Shown here in pieces: positions 26,003 to 35,127 of a stretch of 43,011 bases of DNA; the stretch's first letter is position 1, and each line of letters starts with the position of its first letter. A program made the position numbers and the translations under genes. Origin of the DNA: Helicobacter sp. (lineage in GTDB: Bacteria; Campylobacterota; Campylobacteria; Campylobacterales; Helicobacteraceae); NCBI GenBank assembly GCA_022766795.1, contig JALEPE010000054.1:1-43011 (forward strand), written 5' to 3'. The notes beneath the pieces were generated by a model. It ran no database searches and was not told where the DNA came from. It saw only the letters and a program-made list of their open reading frames with translations.

Positions 26003-27685
26003 TTATGAGATTTGGTCTTTAATAATATCCCCTAATGTCATTTTATCACTTGCATTATCATTAAAGTTTTTAAGACTTGCTTTTTCCTTTTGTTTTTCTA
26101 ATCTGCGCACAGAGACACGAATTCTATTATTCTCCGCATCAAGTAAGGATATTATGCCATTAATCTTATCTCCAACCTTAATTTCCTCTTTTTTGAGGGG
26201 TGCTAAATCCTCATTACGAATCAATGCGTCCATTTCATTATCAATTTTGACAAATACACCAAAATCCTTTATGTCTCTAACCGTTCCAACAACAGTATCA
26301 TCTACGGAATATTTTTTCGCAAATTCATCAACTGGAGACGGAATTAAGCCTTTACGCGTTAGAGAAATACGCTCTTTTTGGCGATCAATTTTTGCAATTT
26401 TTACTTCTACACTCTCGCCAACTTTCATTAAATCTTTGCATTTCTCATTCTTATTCCAATACGCATCTTCATTGTGCAACAATCCATCAATACCATCTAA
26501 TTTTACAAAAGCACCAAAATCTGTTAAAGTCGCTATAACACCTTTTAGCACCTCTCCTTCTTTATGCTTTTTAGCAAATTGCTCAAAGGGCTTATCAAGC
26601 AATTTTTTCAACGATACTCTCAAACGACGATCTTTTGGATCAATTTCAATGACTTCTACATCAATTTCTTGTCCAACTTTTAAAAATTCCTCTGGATTTT
26701 GAATATTTTTATTCCAAGAAATTTCAGAAATATGCAAGAATCCTTCAATATCATTTCCTAAATCCACAAAAACTCCATAGGGTTCAATATTACTAACAAT
26801 AACCTTAATTGCATCGCCCACTTCTAATTCTTTTTCTACTTCTCTCCACGGATCTTCCGCTGTTGCTTTAATGGATAATGCCAATCGGCGTTTATCTTTA
26901 TCATAATTTAGCACTTTGATAGGAACAATATCCTCTTCTTTGTAAAGTTTAGAAGGATTAACAGGTCCTTTATAGCTAATCTCCGTGTAATGCACCAAGC
27001 CTTCTACACCATTGACATCCACAAACATTCCAAAACTTGTGATTTTCTTAACCTTACCCTCTAATACACCCTGCTCTTTTAAAAGATTATCTATCGTATC
27101 TTTTTTAACTGTATTTTCAATCTCAAAAAGACGTTTCCGCGAGATAACAATACTATCTTCTTCTGGTTTTACATTAATAATGCAAGCACGGATTTTTTTA
27201 CCTTCAACCTTGCTGCCCTCTTTAAATGCTGCCGCAAATTTTGGCATAAAAAATTCCACATCACCACTTTCAACAACATATCCGCCCTTATTGCGTTTAA
27301 CGACAATGCCTTCCACGATTTTATCTTTATAATCCGTTCCTAAGCTTTGGATATACTGACGCACCTTTTCCCTGCGCACTGCTTTTTTATAAGAAACAAT
27401 CGGTTGCTCATTGCGTCTGCCTGTAATCAAAATCGGTAAAGTATCACCAACTTTAAAGAGTAGATTTCCTTGTGAATCTTGAATCTCATCTAACGCAACA
27501 ATACCTTCTTTCTTCTCACCGGGAACCGCGATAATCACCTGATTATTTTCAATCGCAACGATATTTCCCTCTGAAACGCGCTCATTCTCTCTTTTCTCAA
27601 ATTGTTCAAACATTGAAGCAAAATCTTCATTCTCATCAATAACAATTTTATCCAACTCTTGTGAATTAATTCCTACAACAGCCAT
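26003..27685 (-). CDS. rpsA: 30S ribosomal protein S1
   Basis: RNA-binding protein of the small ribosomal subunit that helps load mRNA; 560 residues with six S1 (OB-fold) repeats. The approximate repeats are 40-100, 122-185, 208-275 (TSFGMFVDVNGVEGLVHYTE), 293-361 (EPYGVFVDLGNDIEGFLHIS), 380-445 (TDFGAFVKLDGIDGLLH) and 463-528 (KDFGVFVKIDNEMDALI). ATG 27685 follows AAAAAGGGCATAG. A TAGAAT -10 lies upstream, so it can be transcribed apart from ispH. Confidence 0.97.
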   Translation of the reverse strand: MAVVGINSQELDKIVIDENEDFASMFEQFEKRENERVSEGNIVAIENNQVIIAVPGEKKEGIVALDEIQDSQGNLLFKVGDTLPILITGRRNEQPIVSYKKAVRREKVRQYIQSLGTDYKDKIVEGIVVKRNKGGYVVESGDVEFFMPKFAAAFKEGSKVEGKKIRACIINVKPEEDSIVISRKRLFEIENTVKKDTIDNLLKEQGVLEGKVKKITSFGMFVDVNGVEGLVHYTEISYKGPVNPSKLYKEEDIVPIKVLNYDKDKRRLALSIKATAEDPWREVEKELEVGDAIKVIVSNIEPYGVFVDLGNDIEGFLHISEISWNKNIQNPEEFLKVGQEIDVEVIEIDPKDRRLRVSLKKLLDKPFEQFAKKHKEGEVLKGVIATLTDFGAFVKLDGIDGLLHNEDAYWNKNEKCKDLMKVGESVEVKIAKIDRQKERISLTRKGLIPSPVDEFAKKYSVDDTVVGTVRDIKDFGVFVKIDNEMDALIRNEDLAPLKKEEIKVGDKINGIISLLDAENNRIRVSVRRLEKQKEKASLKNFNDNASDKMTLGDIIKDQIS

Positions 27686-27715
27686 CTATGCCCTTTTTAA
27701 AAAAATAATCGTGGT

Positions 27716-27721
27716 ATTCTA
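27716..27721 (-). promoter_or_regulatory. probable -10 element of rpsA
   Basis: TAGAAT on the minus strand lies 31 bases before the rpsA start, in the 65-base gap after ispH. No -35 or hairpin is seen. Confidence 0.45.
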
Positions 27722-27750
27722 TTAAATTTTGCCTTTTAAAAGTATAAAAA

Positions 27751-28575
27751 TTAATATTTTTCAATCGTTTTTACAACTGCGTCAATAATCCACTTTGGAG
27801 TAGAAGCACCCGCTGTTACACCGCATATTTTTTTACCCAAAAACCACGCAGAATCCAACTCTGAATAATCCTCAATCAAATAACAATCTGCGCAATATTC
27901 CTTAGAAATATTATACAACTGCTTCGTATTAGACGAATTTTTTCCCCCGACAATTACCATCACATCCACTTCTTTTGCTAAATTTCTAGCAGAATCTTGA
28001 TTATCAAATGTTGCATTACAAATCGTATTAAACACTCTACATTCCGCGCAATTTCTAATTAAATAATTTGCAATTTCTAAAAAAGATTCTACATTTTTAG
28101 TCGTTTGTGAGATTAACACCACTTTATCGTGTAACTTTGCTCCCTTTAATGCCTCTAAATTCTCCACCACTAAAGGATTATTTTCGCAATAACTCATCAC
28201 ACCCTTCACTTCAGGATGTTTAATATCACCAAAAATAATAATTTGATAACCCTCTGCACTCATTTTCTCACAAATTTTTTGCGGCTTTGTTACAAAGGGG
28301 CAAGTCGCGTCTGTAATATTAGATGTTTTTTCTTTCAACCTTTGCAAGTCTTGCTTTGGGATTCCGTGTGTGCGGATAATCACCTCCGCATTTTGCGGAA
28401 TAGTTTGAATATCCTCATTCACGACAACATTAAAATTTTCTTTTAAGCGATTAATCTCTTTAGCATTATGAATTAAAGGACCCAGCGTGATTCCATTTGT
28501 CTTTTTCTCTGCTAAGCCAATGGCGCGTTTTACGCCAAAACAAAATCCATAATTTTTCGCTAAACGCACTTGCAT
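27751..28575 (-). CDS. ispH: 4-hydroxy-3-methylbut-2-enyl diphosphate reductase
   Basis: Last enzyme of the MEP isoprenoid pathway, an iron-sulfur protein that makes IPP and DMAPP. The 274 residues keep the three cluster cysteines: Cys12 (GFCFGVKRA), Cys92 (DATCPFVTK) and Cys196 (NTICNATFDNQ). THGIPK and VGGKNSSNTKQL also fit. ATG 28575 abuts the aroA stop directly (TAA-ATG). Confidence 0.97.
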   Translation of the reverse strand: MQVRLAKNYGFCFGVKRAIGLAEKKTNGITLGPLIHNAKEINRLKENFNVVVNEDIQTIPQNAEVIIRTHGIPKQDLQRLKEKTSNITDATCPFVTKPQKICEKMSAEGYQIIIFGDIKHPEVKGVMSYCENNPLVVENLEALKGAKLHDKVVLISQTTKNVESFLEIANYLIRNCAECRVFNTICNATFDNQDSARNLAKEVDVMVIVGGKNSSNTKQLYNISKEYCADCYLIEDYSELDSAWFLGKKICGVTAGASTPKWIIDAVVKTIEKY

Positions 28576-29874
28576 TTAAGATTCCTTTATGGGGGTAATG
28601 GTTTTTAGAATCTCTAAAAAATTTGGAAATGAAATATTAATATATTCTGCATTTTCAATCTCCATTCCACACTTAAGTCCAGCTATGGCAAAGCTCATTG
28701 CGATTCTATGGTCACCATAACTAGGCACACAAGCTTTTTTAAACTCTCCACCACAAATTGTAAATCCGTCCTCTTTTTCCTCTGCGTCAATCCCGCACAG
28801 CTTTAGATTATCCACAACAGCCTTAATGCGATCTGTTTCTTTAACTCTTAATTCCTGCGCCCCTGTTACGCAACTCACTCCTTTTGCGCACGCCATTGCA
28901 ATGGCAATGGCTGGAATCTCATCAATCAACCACGCAATATTTTCACTCACACTCACAGCCTTAAGCACCTTAGGCGCAACAACCTCAATATCTCCGATTC
29001 TCTCATAAGTCTCTGCAGTGATATGATAGTTAATTTGAACGCCCATTTTTTCTAATACCTTAAAAGCTTCAATCCGCGTTTTATTAAGTAAGACATTGCG
29101 TAAAACACCCCGTGCATTGGGTGTAATAGCAAGAGCAAGCGCAAAAAAGAATGCACTAGAAGGATCTGCTGGAATCTCTAAAGTTAAGGGCTTTAACTTT
29201 TCTTTTAATGGCTTAATGCGAATATGCGCTGCACTCCCTTGCATTTGCGATTCTATTTCTGCACCCATTCCCATTAAAATGCGTTCGCTATGATCACGGC
29301 TCAATTCTGGCTCGCAATAATAGCTCTCCCCTTTTGCAAATAGTGCGCTTAAAATCATCGCAGATTTCACTTGCGCGCTTGGAATCTTGCTTGTAAAGTC
29401 AAACGCACTTAATGCGGGATTCCCAACTACAACTAGAGGGGCAAAATTCCCATTTTCTCTGCCTAAAATCTCCGCCCCAATACTACGCAATGGTTCTACA
29501 ACGCGCCGCATTGGACGTTTATTTAAATACATATCGCCACTTAGCACAAAGATTCCATTTTGCGCACTCAAAAGCCCCAAATAAAGCCGAATCGCAGTCC
29601 CGGCATTCCCGCAATATAGAATCGTATCAGGTTCTAAAATCATCTTCGGTGGCACTAAAAGCAACCCGCCATCTTGTCGCTCCACCTTTAATCCTAGCTT
29701 CTTAGCAATCTCTAATGTATCTAAAGTATCTTCACCTTCTAAATAATTGCGAATAAAACTTGGCTTATCACTCAACAAAGAAAATATTGCGCAACGGTGT
29801 GAAATAGATTTATCCGCCGCAATTTTGTTGGTATCTAAACTAAAATGCTCTGCCTTAAAAACCTCTAATTTCAT
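28576..29874 (-). CDS. aroA: 3-phosphoshikimate 1-carboxyvinyltransferase (EPSP synthase)
   Basis: Shikimate-pathway enzyme joining PEP and shikimate-3-phosphate, 432 residues, full length. The binding motifs are AADKSISHRCAIFS (Lys and Ser-Arg for substrate), GNAGTAIRLYLGLLS, LNKRPMRRVVEPL and RVKETDRIKAVVDNL. It overlaps pheT by four bases (ATGA) and abuts ispH. The order pheS-pheT-aroA-ispH-rpsA matches H. pylori. Confidence 0.97.
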   Translation of the reverse strand: MKLEVFKAEHFSLDTNKIAADKSISHRCAIFSLLSDKPSFIRNYLEGEDTLDTLEIAKKLGLKVERQDGGLLLVPPKMILEPDTILYCGNAGTAIRLYLGLLSAQNGIFVLSGDMYLNKRPMRRVVEPLRSIGAEILGRENGNFAPLVVVGNPALSAFDFTSKIPSAQVKSAMILSALFAKGESYYCEPELSRDHSERILMGMGAEIESQMQGSAAHIRIKPLKEKLKPLTLEIPADPSSAFFFALALAITPNARGVLRNVLLNKTRIEAFKVLEKMGVQINYHITAETYERIGDIEVVAPKVLKAVSVSENIAWLIDEIPAIAIAMACAKGVSCVTGAQELRVKETDRIKAVVDNLKLCGIDAEEKEDGFTICGGEFKKACVPSYGDHRIAMSFAIAGLKCGMEIENAEYINISFPNFLEILKTITPIKES

Positions 29875-32252
29875 CGCAACTCCACTGCAAACTTCGTTTT
29901 TAGTGCATTTAAAACAATTTCCATAGCCTCACTAATATCTTTTTCCTCTAGCGTTTTGCTGTCTGATTGCAGCCCAAAGCGAATGGTTAGACTAATTTTA
30001 TCCTGCAATGTGGAATCCGAATACACATCAAGCGGATAAAAACTAACAATGCTTGGCACTTGTAAATTTGCAATACACTCTCGTATTTTAAAATATGGAA
30101 TCGCTTTATCTACAACAATGCTTAAATCGCGTTGTGTTTTCTGGAATTTTGAATACATTTTAACCTTTGGCAAGGATTCTGTTAGAAGTTTTAAATCCAA
30201 CTCACACAGATAAGTTTCGCCCACTTCGCTCAAACCAAATTCCTTAGCAACCTTTGGGTGTAACGTTGCAATCATACCGAGTGTTTTTCCATTTCGCAAT
30301 ACTTTCGCACATTGCCCACTATGAAATAGCTTCACGCTAGATTCCAAAGGTTCTAAACTAAACCCACCAATCACGCGTGCGATTCTATCGCAAAAGCTAA
30401 AGAAATTGCCTTGAATTCCTTTTGCATTGGGATATTGCTCCTCTGCAAGTAATCCACTTTGGATAAATGCAATTTTAGATTTTTGTATGCGCATTCTATC
30501 ATACACTGCACCAATTTCAAATAAGCTGATTGCATTAAAGCCATTATTAAAATTCCTAGAAACCGCCCTTAAAAGCCCAAGCAACAAGGTGCTGCGTAAA
30601 GTATTTAAATCCTCTGTAATGGGATTTAATAGCTCCAAATCCTCACACAAAACCTCAAAGCCATAGTTTTGTAACTTCTCTTTATCATCAAAGACAAAAT
30701 GCACCGTTTCATTAAAGCCCACTCCCACTGCTTTTTGTGCAAGATTCCGTTTAAAATAATATTCTTTAGATGCATCATTAGCCTGATTGTTTTGCACGAA
30801 AGGCAAAGGTGTGCTTGGCACGCTATCAATGCCATAAAAGCGTATAATCTCCTCTACAATGTCTTGAAATCTGACAATATCGTGGCGAAATAATGGAGGT
30901 TTTGCAATGATTAAATTATTATCGCTTAGCGTTTCCACTTCAAAACCCAATGCCTTTAGAATCGTTACAACCTTAACCTTTTCTAAATGCACGCCAATCA
31001 CGCGCGCCATTAACGCAATGTCTAAAGAAATAGAATCTTTTGCAGGAATATCAATGAGTTCTTGTGCGTCTGCGTATAAAACCCCATTTTCCCCCAAAAG
31101 CAATCCTGATAATAAGGATAATCCCGTCTTTAAATCCGGACTACTCCCGCGTGATGTCCTTTGAAATAGCTTTGTATCTACTTTCTCTTTTGTCTCCAAC
31201 ACTTTTTGCGCAATGATTTCAGGAGCGATATAGCTTGCTTCTAAAATAATAAATTCTTTTGTATCCTTCCCACATTGCGTGCTTACACATTGTTTTTGTG
31301 TATCATATGCACAGAGATTAATGCCAATGCTTGAGAGTTTTTTCTCCCCACAATAAATGCTTTCAAAGCCTTTTTCGTCTTTTTTGAGTGTCAAAACCGC
31401 CTTTTGACTATCAAGCTGGCAAAAACTCTGCGGATAAGCATTCACAATTACCCCACTAAAAAGCGTGCTAAAGTTGATTGCATCTTTTAGCCAATATCCC
31501 TCCAATATCTCATTATAGGCTAGTATCATATTCACATTCAATGGCATTGTGCTAGGGGTTGTCTCCAATGCTTGGAACAACAAAGACGCATCGTGTTTGC
31601 TGTTTGCAACAATTTGCAAGACACGTCCAATTCCCGGTGCATTATCACAAGCTTTTGACACATTAAGAGGTTTTAATTCCAAATCAAACGCCACACTTAA
31701 ATCCCTAGCTACCCCCATTAAACTCATACAATCACCACGATTTGGCGTAATAGAGATTTCATACACCGCATCATTAAAAATAGGGTATGCACACAACTCT
31801 TTACCAATAATCAGCTCACCCATACTTGAATCTAATTCTACGATTCCGTCATTTAACTTTGGAAATCCCAATTCTGTCGTGGAGCAGAGCATACCGCAAC
31901 TCTCTACGCCACGCAACACTGCCTTTTTAATTGCAATTTCTGGTAATTGCGCACCCTCTAAAGCAACAGCAACATAAATTCCCTCTCTTGCATTAGGCGC
32001 ACCGCACACAATTTGACGCGTCTCATACGCACCTTCAACACCACCAATAGCAACTTGACAAACATTAAGCTTTGTCGCATCGGGATGTTTTTTGCACTCT
32101 AAAATTTTACCAACAACAACCCCATTTGGCGCAACTTTAACGCAAAAAGATTCTACTTCCAATCCAATCTTATTTAAAGTGCTATATAGCATTGCGCTAG
32201 TGATTTGCTCTAGCGGTAAAATCTGGCTTAAAATACTCGTTGTAAAAATCAT
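29871..32252 (-). CDS. pheT: phenylalanyl-tRNA synthetase beta subunit
   Basis: Large subunit of the heterotetrameric phenylalanyl-tRNA synthetase, 793 residues. In order: an N-terminal tRNA-binding OB domain (about 40-150, VVGKILECKKHPDATKLNVC), the B3/B4 editing region, a B5 domain (about 400-475), the catalytic-like core, and a C-terminal ferredoxin-like anticodon-binding domain (about 700-793, FQKTQRDLSIVVDKAIPYF). It overlaps pheS and aroA by ATGA junctions, so the three are translationally coupled. Confidence 0.97.
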   Translation of the reverse strand: MIFTTSILSQILPLEQITSAMLYSTLNKIGLEVESFCVKVAPNGVVVGKILECKKHPDATKLNVCQVAIGGVEGAYETRQIVCGAPNAREGIYVAVALEGAQLPEIAIKKAVLRGVESCGMLCSTTELGFPKLNDGIVELDSSMGELIIGKELCAYPIFNDAVYEISITPNRGDCMSLMGVARDLSVAFDLELKPLNVSKACDNAPGIGRVLQIVANSKHDASLLFQALETTPSTMPLNVNMILAYNEILEGYWLKDAINFSTLFSGVIVNAYPQSFCQLDSQKAVLTLKKDEKGFESIYCGEKKLSSIGINLCAYDTQKQCVSTQCGKDTKEFIILEASYIAPEIIAQKVLETKEKVDTKLFQRTSRGSSPDLKTGLSLLSGLLLGENGVLYADAQELIDIPAKDSISLDIALMARVIGVHLEKVKVVTILKALGFEVETLSDNNLIIAKPPLFRHDIVRFQDIVEEIIRFYGIDSVPSTPLPFVQNNQANDASKEYYFKRNLAQKAVGVGFNETVHFVFDDKEKLQNYGFEVLCEDLELLNPITEDLNTLRSTLLLGLLRAVSRNFNNGFNAISLFEIGAVYDRMRIQKSKIAFIQSGLLAEEQYPNAKGIQGNFFSFCDRIARVIGGFSLEPLESSVKLFHSGQCAKVLRNGKTLGMIATLHPKVAKEFGLSEVGETYLCELDLKLLTESLPKVKMYSKFQKTQRDLSIVVDKAIPYFKIRECIANLQVPSIVSFYPLDVYSDSTLQDKISLTIRFGLQSDSKTLEEKDISEAMEIVLNALKTKFAVELR

Positions 32253-33244
32253 TTAAATTGCTCCAAAATTCTTAAATCACTCTCAAAAAATGCGCGCAAG
32301 TCTGGCACACCATATGCTAACATTGCAAACCGCTCCACACCAAGCCCAAAAGCATATCCACTAACATTTTCATAGCCTACTGCCTTAAAAACATTATCAT
32401 CTACCATACCACAGCCTAGCACTTCTAGCCACCCTGTGTGCGAACATACACGGCACCCCGAGCCTTTACAAAAAATACAACTCATATCCACTTCCGCACT
32501 CGGTTCCGTAAAAGGAAAGAAGCTTGAACGGAATCGCACTTTCACATTACCAAACATAAACCGCAAAAAGTCCTCTAAAATAAACTTGAGATGCGCAAAA
32601 CTTACGGAATCCTTGCCCTGCTCTACTACCAAGCCTTCAACTTGATGAAACATTGGCGTATGCGTCAAATCATAATCACAGCGAAATACACTTCCTGGAC
32701 AAATCATACGAATTGGCGGCTGTTGTGACTCCATTGTGCGCACCTGCACAGGAGAAGTATGCGTGCGTAGCAGCTTACCATCTTTAAAATAAAATGTATC
32801 TTGCATATCACGCGCAGGGTGATACTTGGGTAAATTCAACGCTTCAAAGTTATGAAAATCGTCTTCCACCAAAGGTCCAACATTTAATGAAAAATTCATT
32901 TCCACAAAATATTTTACGATTCTATCTAACATCAGCATTACAGGGTGATGAGCGCCTTTTAAATTACTCGGACTAAAGAGTGAAACATCAATCTTTTCCG
33001 CATTTAATTTTTCTTCTAATTCTTTTAAGCTTAGCACTTCTTTTCTATCCGCTAAAGCCTTTTCAAAGCGAAGCTTCAAAGCATTTAACTCTTTTGCAAG
33101 CATCTTTTTGCTCTCCGCATCGCAGCACTTAAGCTCTGCAAATCTCGCAGTCAAACTCCCCTTTTTACCCATAACTAAAATACGGATTTCCTCTAACTCC
33201 GCAGTGCTCTGCACTTCTTGGATTTTAGAAAATATTGCTTCCAT
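32249..33244 (-). CDS. pheS: phenylalanyl-tRNA synthetase alpha subunit
   Basis: Catalytic subunit of phenylalanyl-tRNA synthetase, 331 residues. Class II motif 2 is RTHTSPVQVRTME with FRCDYDLTHTPMFHQVEG, and motif 3 lies in GYAFGLGVERFAMLAYGV. The frame remains open upstream to 33349, but that extension (HNIKKSKLFFLYNLITIL) does not match the family. ATG 33244 gives MEAIFSKIQEVQ, which does. The ribosome site there is only GGGA. An ATACAAT-type -10 lies near 33280 on this strand. It opens the long minus-strand operon. Confidence 0.96.
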   Translation of the reverse strand: MEAIFSKIQEVQSTAELEEIRILVMGKKGSLTARFAELKCCDAESKKMLAKELNALKLRFEKALADRKEVLSLKELEEKLNAEKIDVSLFSPSNLKGAHHPVMLMLDRIVKYFVEMNFSLNVGPLVEDDFHNFEALNLPKYHPARDMQDTFYFKDGKLLRTHTSPVQVRTMESQQPPIRMICPGSVFRCDYDLTHTPMFHQVEGLVVEQGKDSVSFAHLKFILEDFLRFMFGNVKVRFRSSFFPFTEPSAEVDMSCIFCKGSGCRVCSHTGWLEVLGCGMVDDNVFKAVGYENVSGYAFGLGVERFAMLAYGVPDLRAFFESDLRILEQFK

Positions 33245-33338
33245 TAATATTCCCACTCTTTTTAAAATAGTGATGAGATTGTATAAAAAAAATAATTTAC
33301 TTTTCTTAATATTATGCAAAACTCTACATAAAATTGGG

Positions 33339-33344
33339 TAAAAT
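33339..33344 (+). promoter_or_regulatory. probable -10 element of hit
   Basis: TAAAAT in the context GGGTAAAATTT lies 29 bases before the hit ATG, in the divergent gap facing pheS. Confidence 0.45.
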
Positions 33345-33373
33345 TTCACAAACTTAAAGCAAAGGCAAAAACA

Positions 33374-33754
33374 ATGAATATATTTGAAAAGATCATTAAA
33401 GGTGAAATCCCTTGCAATAAAGTCTTAGAAAATGATGATTTTCTAGCATTTCACGACATTGCGCCCAAAGCACCCATTCACGTTTTAGCGATTCCAAAAA
33501 AATTTGCTAAAGATTTTCAAGAGTTAAATCCGCAAGATATGGTAGGTTTAACGTGCTTTATCCAAGAAGTTGCTAAACTTTTAGGGCTTGATAAAAGTGG
33601 CTATCGCGTCATTAGTAATATCGGTGTAGATGGCGGGCAAGAGATTCCCTATTTGCATTTTCATATTTTAGGGGGTGCAAAATTGCGTTGGGATAATTTA
33701 GCACAAAATATCTCGGAAAAACAGAGATTAGAAGACGCAAAAAAAGGAATGTAA
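33374..33754 (+). CDS. HIT-family nucleotide-binding hydrolase (HINT type)
   Basis: Small cytosolic protein of 126 residues, the HINT branch of histidine-triad proteins, which hydrolyse nucleoside phosphoramidates and similar bonds. It starts IFEKIIKGEIPCNKVLEND and has APIHVLAIPKKF. The triad reads Y-L-H-F-H-I-L, so the first His of the usual H-x-H-x-H is Tyr; the middle (catalytic) and last His remain. The H. pylori gene HP0404 holds the same place, divergent from pheS. Ribosome site AAAGG. Confidence 0.93.
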   Translation: MNIFEKIIKGEIPCNKVLENDDFLAFHDIAPKAPIHVLAIPKKFAKDFQELNPQDMVGLTCFIQEVAKLLGLDKSGYRVISNIGVDGGQEIPYLHFHILGGAKLRWDNLAQNISEKQRLEDAKKGM

Positions 33755-33770
33755 GCAAAAGGAGAAAAAT

Positions 33771-34067
33771 ATGAAAAATCTATTTGTTATTTTAATCACC
33801 TACACAAAACCAATGAGTGAAATTGAAAGCATTTTGCCCGCTCACCGCGCCTTTTTACAAAAAGGCTATGCAAGTAAGAATCTCTTAGCAAGCGGACCGA
33901 TGAATCCAAGAACGGGTGGAATCGTTATGGGCAGATTTGATTCTAAAGAATCTGCGGAAGTATTTTTTAAATATGACCCTTACGCACAAAATAATGCAGC
34001 TACATACCAAATCCTAGAATTTACTCCCGTTTTACATAGCGAAATTTTAGAGGAATTTATCCGCTAG
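33771..34067 (+). CDS. YCII-domain (YciI-like) protein
   Basis: Small protein of 98 residues with a YCII fold (LFVILITYTKPMSEIES, HRAFLQKGY, LLASGPMNPRTGGIVMG, YDPYAQNNAATYQILEF). The conserved His and Asp of the family's presumed active site are present (HRAF, DPY). Function unknown; these proteins often act in or beside small-molecule metabolism. It has a strong AAAGGAG ribosome site and follows hit by 16 bases. Confidence 0.9.
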   Translation: MKNLFVILITYTKPMSEIESILPAHRAFLQKGYASKNLLASGPMNPRTGGIVMGRFDSKESAEVFFKYDPYAQNNAATYQILEFTPVLHSEILEEFIR

Positions 34068-34074
34068 GATTCCG

Positions 34075-35127
34075 CTACACTCGGTAAAACTCTCTATACC
34101 ACATAACAAAGTTTTTAATCCCCTCTTGAATGCTTGTATTTGGCTTATAGCCTAAATCACTAACCAAATCCTCTACATTCGCGTAAGTCGCTGGGACATC
34201 ACCGGGTTGCAGTGGAAGCATATTTTTCTTTGCCACCTTTCCAAGTTCTTTTTCAATCGCCTCAATGAAATCCATTAATTTAACCGGATTGTTGTTTCCG
34301 ATATTATAGATTTTATAAGGTGCTTTGGAGCTATGCGGATTAGGTGCTTTTCCACTCCATTTAGAATCTGATTCCGCATTATGGTCTATTACGCGCACCA
34401 CACCCTCTACAATATCATCAATATAAGTGAAATCCCTTAGCATTTGCCCGTGATTAAACACATCAATCGCCCTGCCCTCTAAAATCGCCTTTGTAAATAA
34501 AAATAATGCCATATCCGGACGCCCCCAAGGACCATAAACCGTGAAGAATCGCAAACCCGTTGTAGGCAAGTTAAATAAATAAGAATAAGTATGTGCCATT
34601 AGCTCATTGCTCTTTTTACTTGCCGCATAGAGGCTAATGGGGTGATCCACATTGTCGCTTGTGCTAAAAGGCATTTTTTCATTCAACCCATACACAGAGG
34701 AACTAGACGCATAGGCTAAATGCTTGATACCAAACTGCCGACACGCTTCTAAGATATTCACAAATCCTATAATATTACTCTCCACATAGGCATAAGGATT
34801 CACCAAAGAATAGCGCACACCCGCTTGTGCCGCAAGATTGCAAACTTTATCAAACTTTTCATTTTCAAAAAGTTTAAAAAGATTCTCCCTATCCTCCAAT
34901 TTTAACTGGATAAAGCGGTAATTGGGATATTTGCTACTTTGCACCAACGCATTTTCCGCAATGGAATCCTGCGCAATTCCTGCCTCTGCTAATCTCCCAT
35001 ATTTAATGCGCACATCATAATAATCATTGATACAATCTAGCCCTACAACCTCATCTCCGCGTTCCAATAAGCGTTTAGCTAAGAATGAGCCGATAAACCC
35101 CGCCGTGCCTGTTACTAAAATTTTCAT
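34075..35127 (-). CDS. NAD-dependent sugar-nucleotide epimerase, UDP-glucuronate 4-epimerase type
   Basis: Extended SDR-family enzyme of 350 residues acting on a nucleotide sugar for surface polysaccharide synthesis. It has the Rossmann motif GTAGFIGSFLAKRL, the catalytic ASSSSVYG with YAASKKSNE (Tyr-x-x-x-Lys), TVYGPWGRPDMALFLF and a C-terminal LMDFIEAIEKELGK segment. The overall form matches UDP-glucuronate 4-epimerases (GalA-nucleotide forming), but a neighbouring substrate cannot be excluded. It abuts the aminotransferase gene upstream, so the two are co-transcribed. Confidence 0.9.
   Translation of the reverse strand: MKILVTGTAGFIGSFLAKRLLERGDEVVGLDCINDYYDVRIKYGRLAEAGIAQDSIAENALVQSSKYPNYRFIQLKLEDRENLFKLFENEKFDKVCNLAAQAGVRYSLVNPYAYVESNIIGFVNILEACRQFGIKHLAYASSSSVYGLNEKMPFSTSDNVDHPISLYAASKKSNELMAHTYSYLFNLPTTGLRFFTVYGPWGRPDMALFLFTKAILEGRAIDVFNHGQMLRDFTYIDDIVEGVVRVIDHNAESDSKWSGKAPNPHSSKAPYKIYNIGNNNPVKLMDFIEAIEKELGKVAKKNMLPLQPGDVPATYANVEDLVSDLGYKPNTSIQEGIKNFVMWYREFYRV

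Noticed and set aside
33245..33349. 35-residue N-terminal extension of pheS
   Set aside because: Does not match the family N-terminus and overlaps the promoter region; ATG 33244 is the better start.
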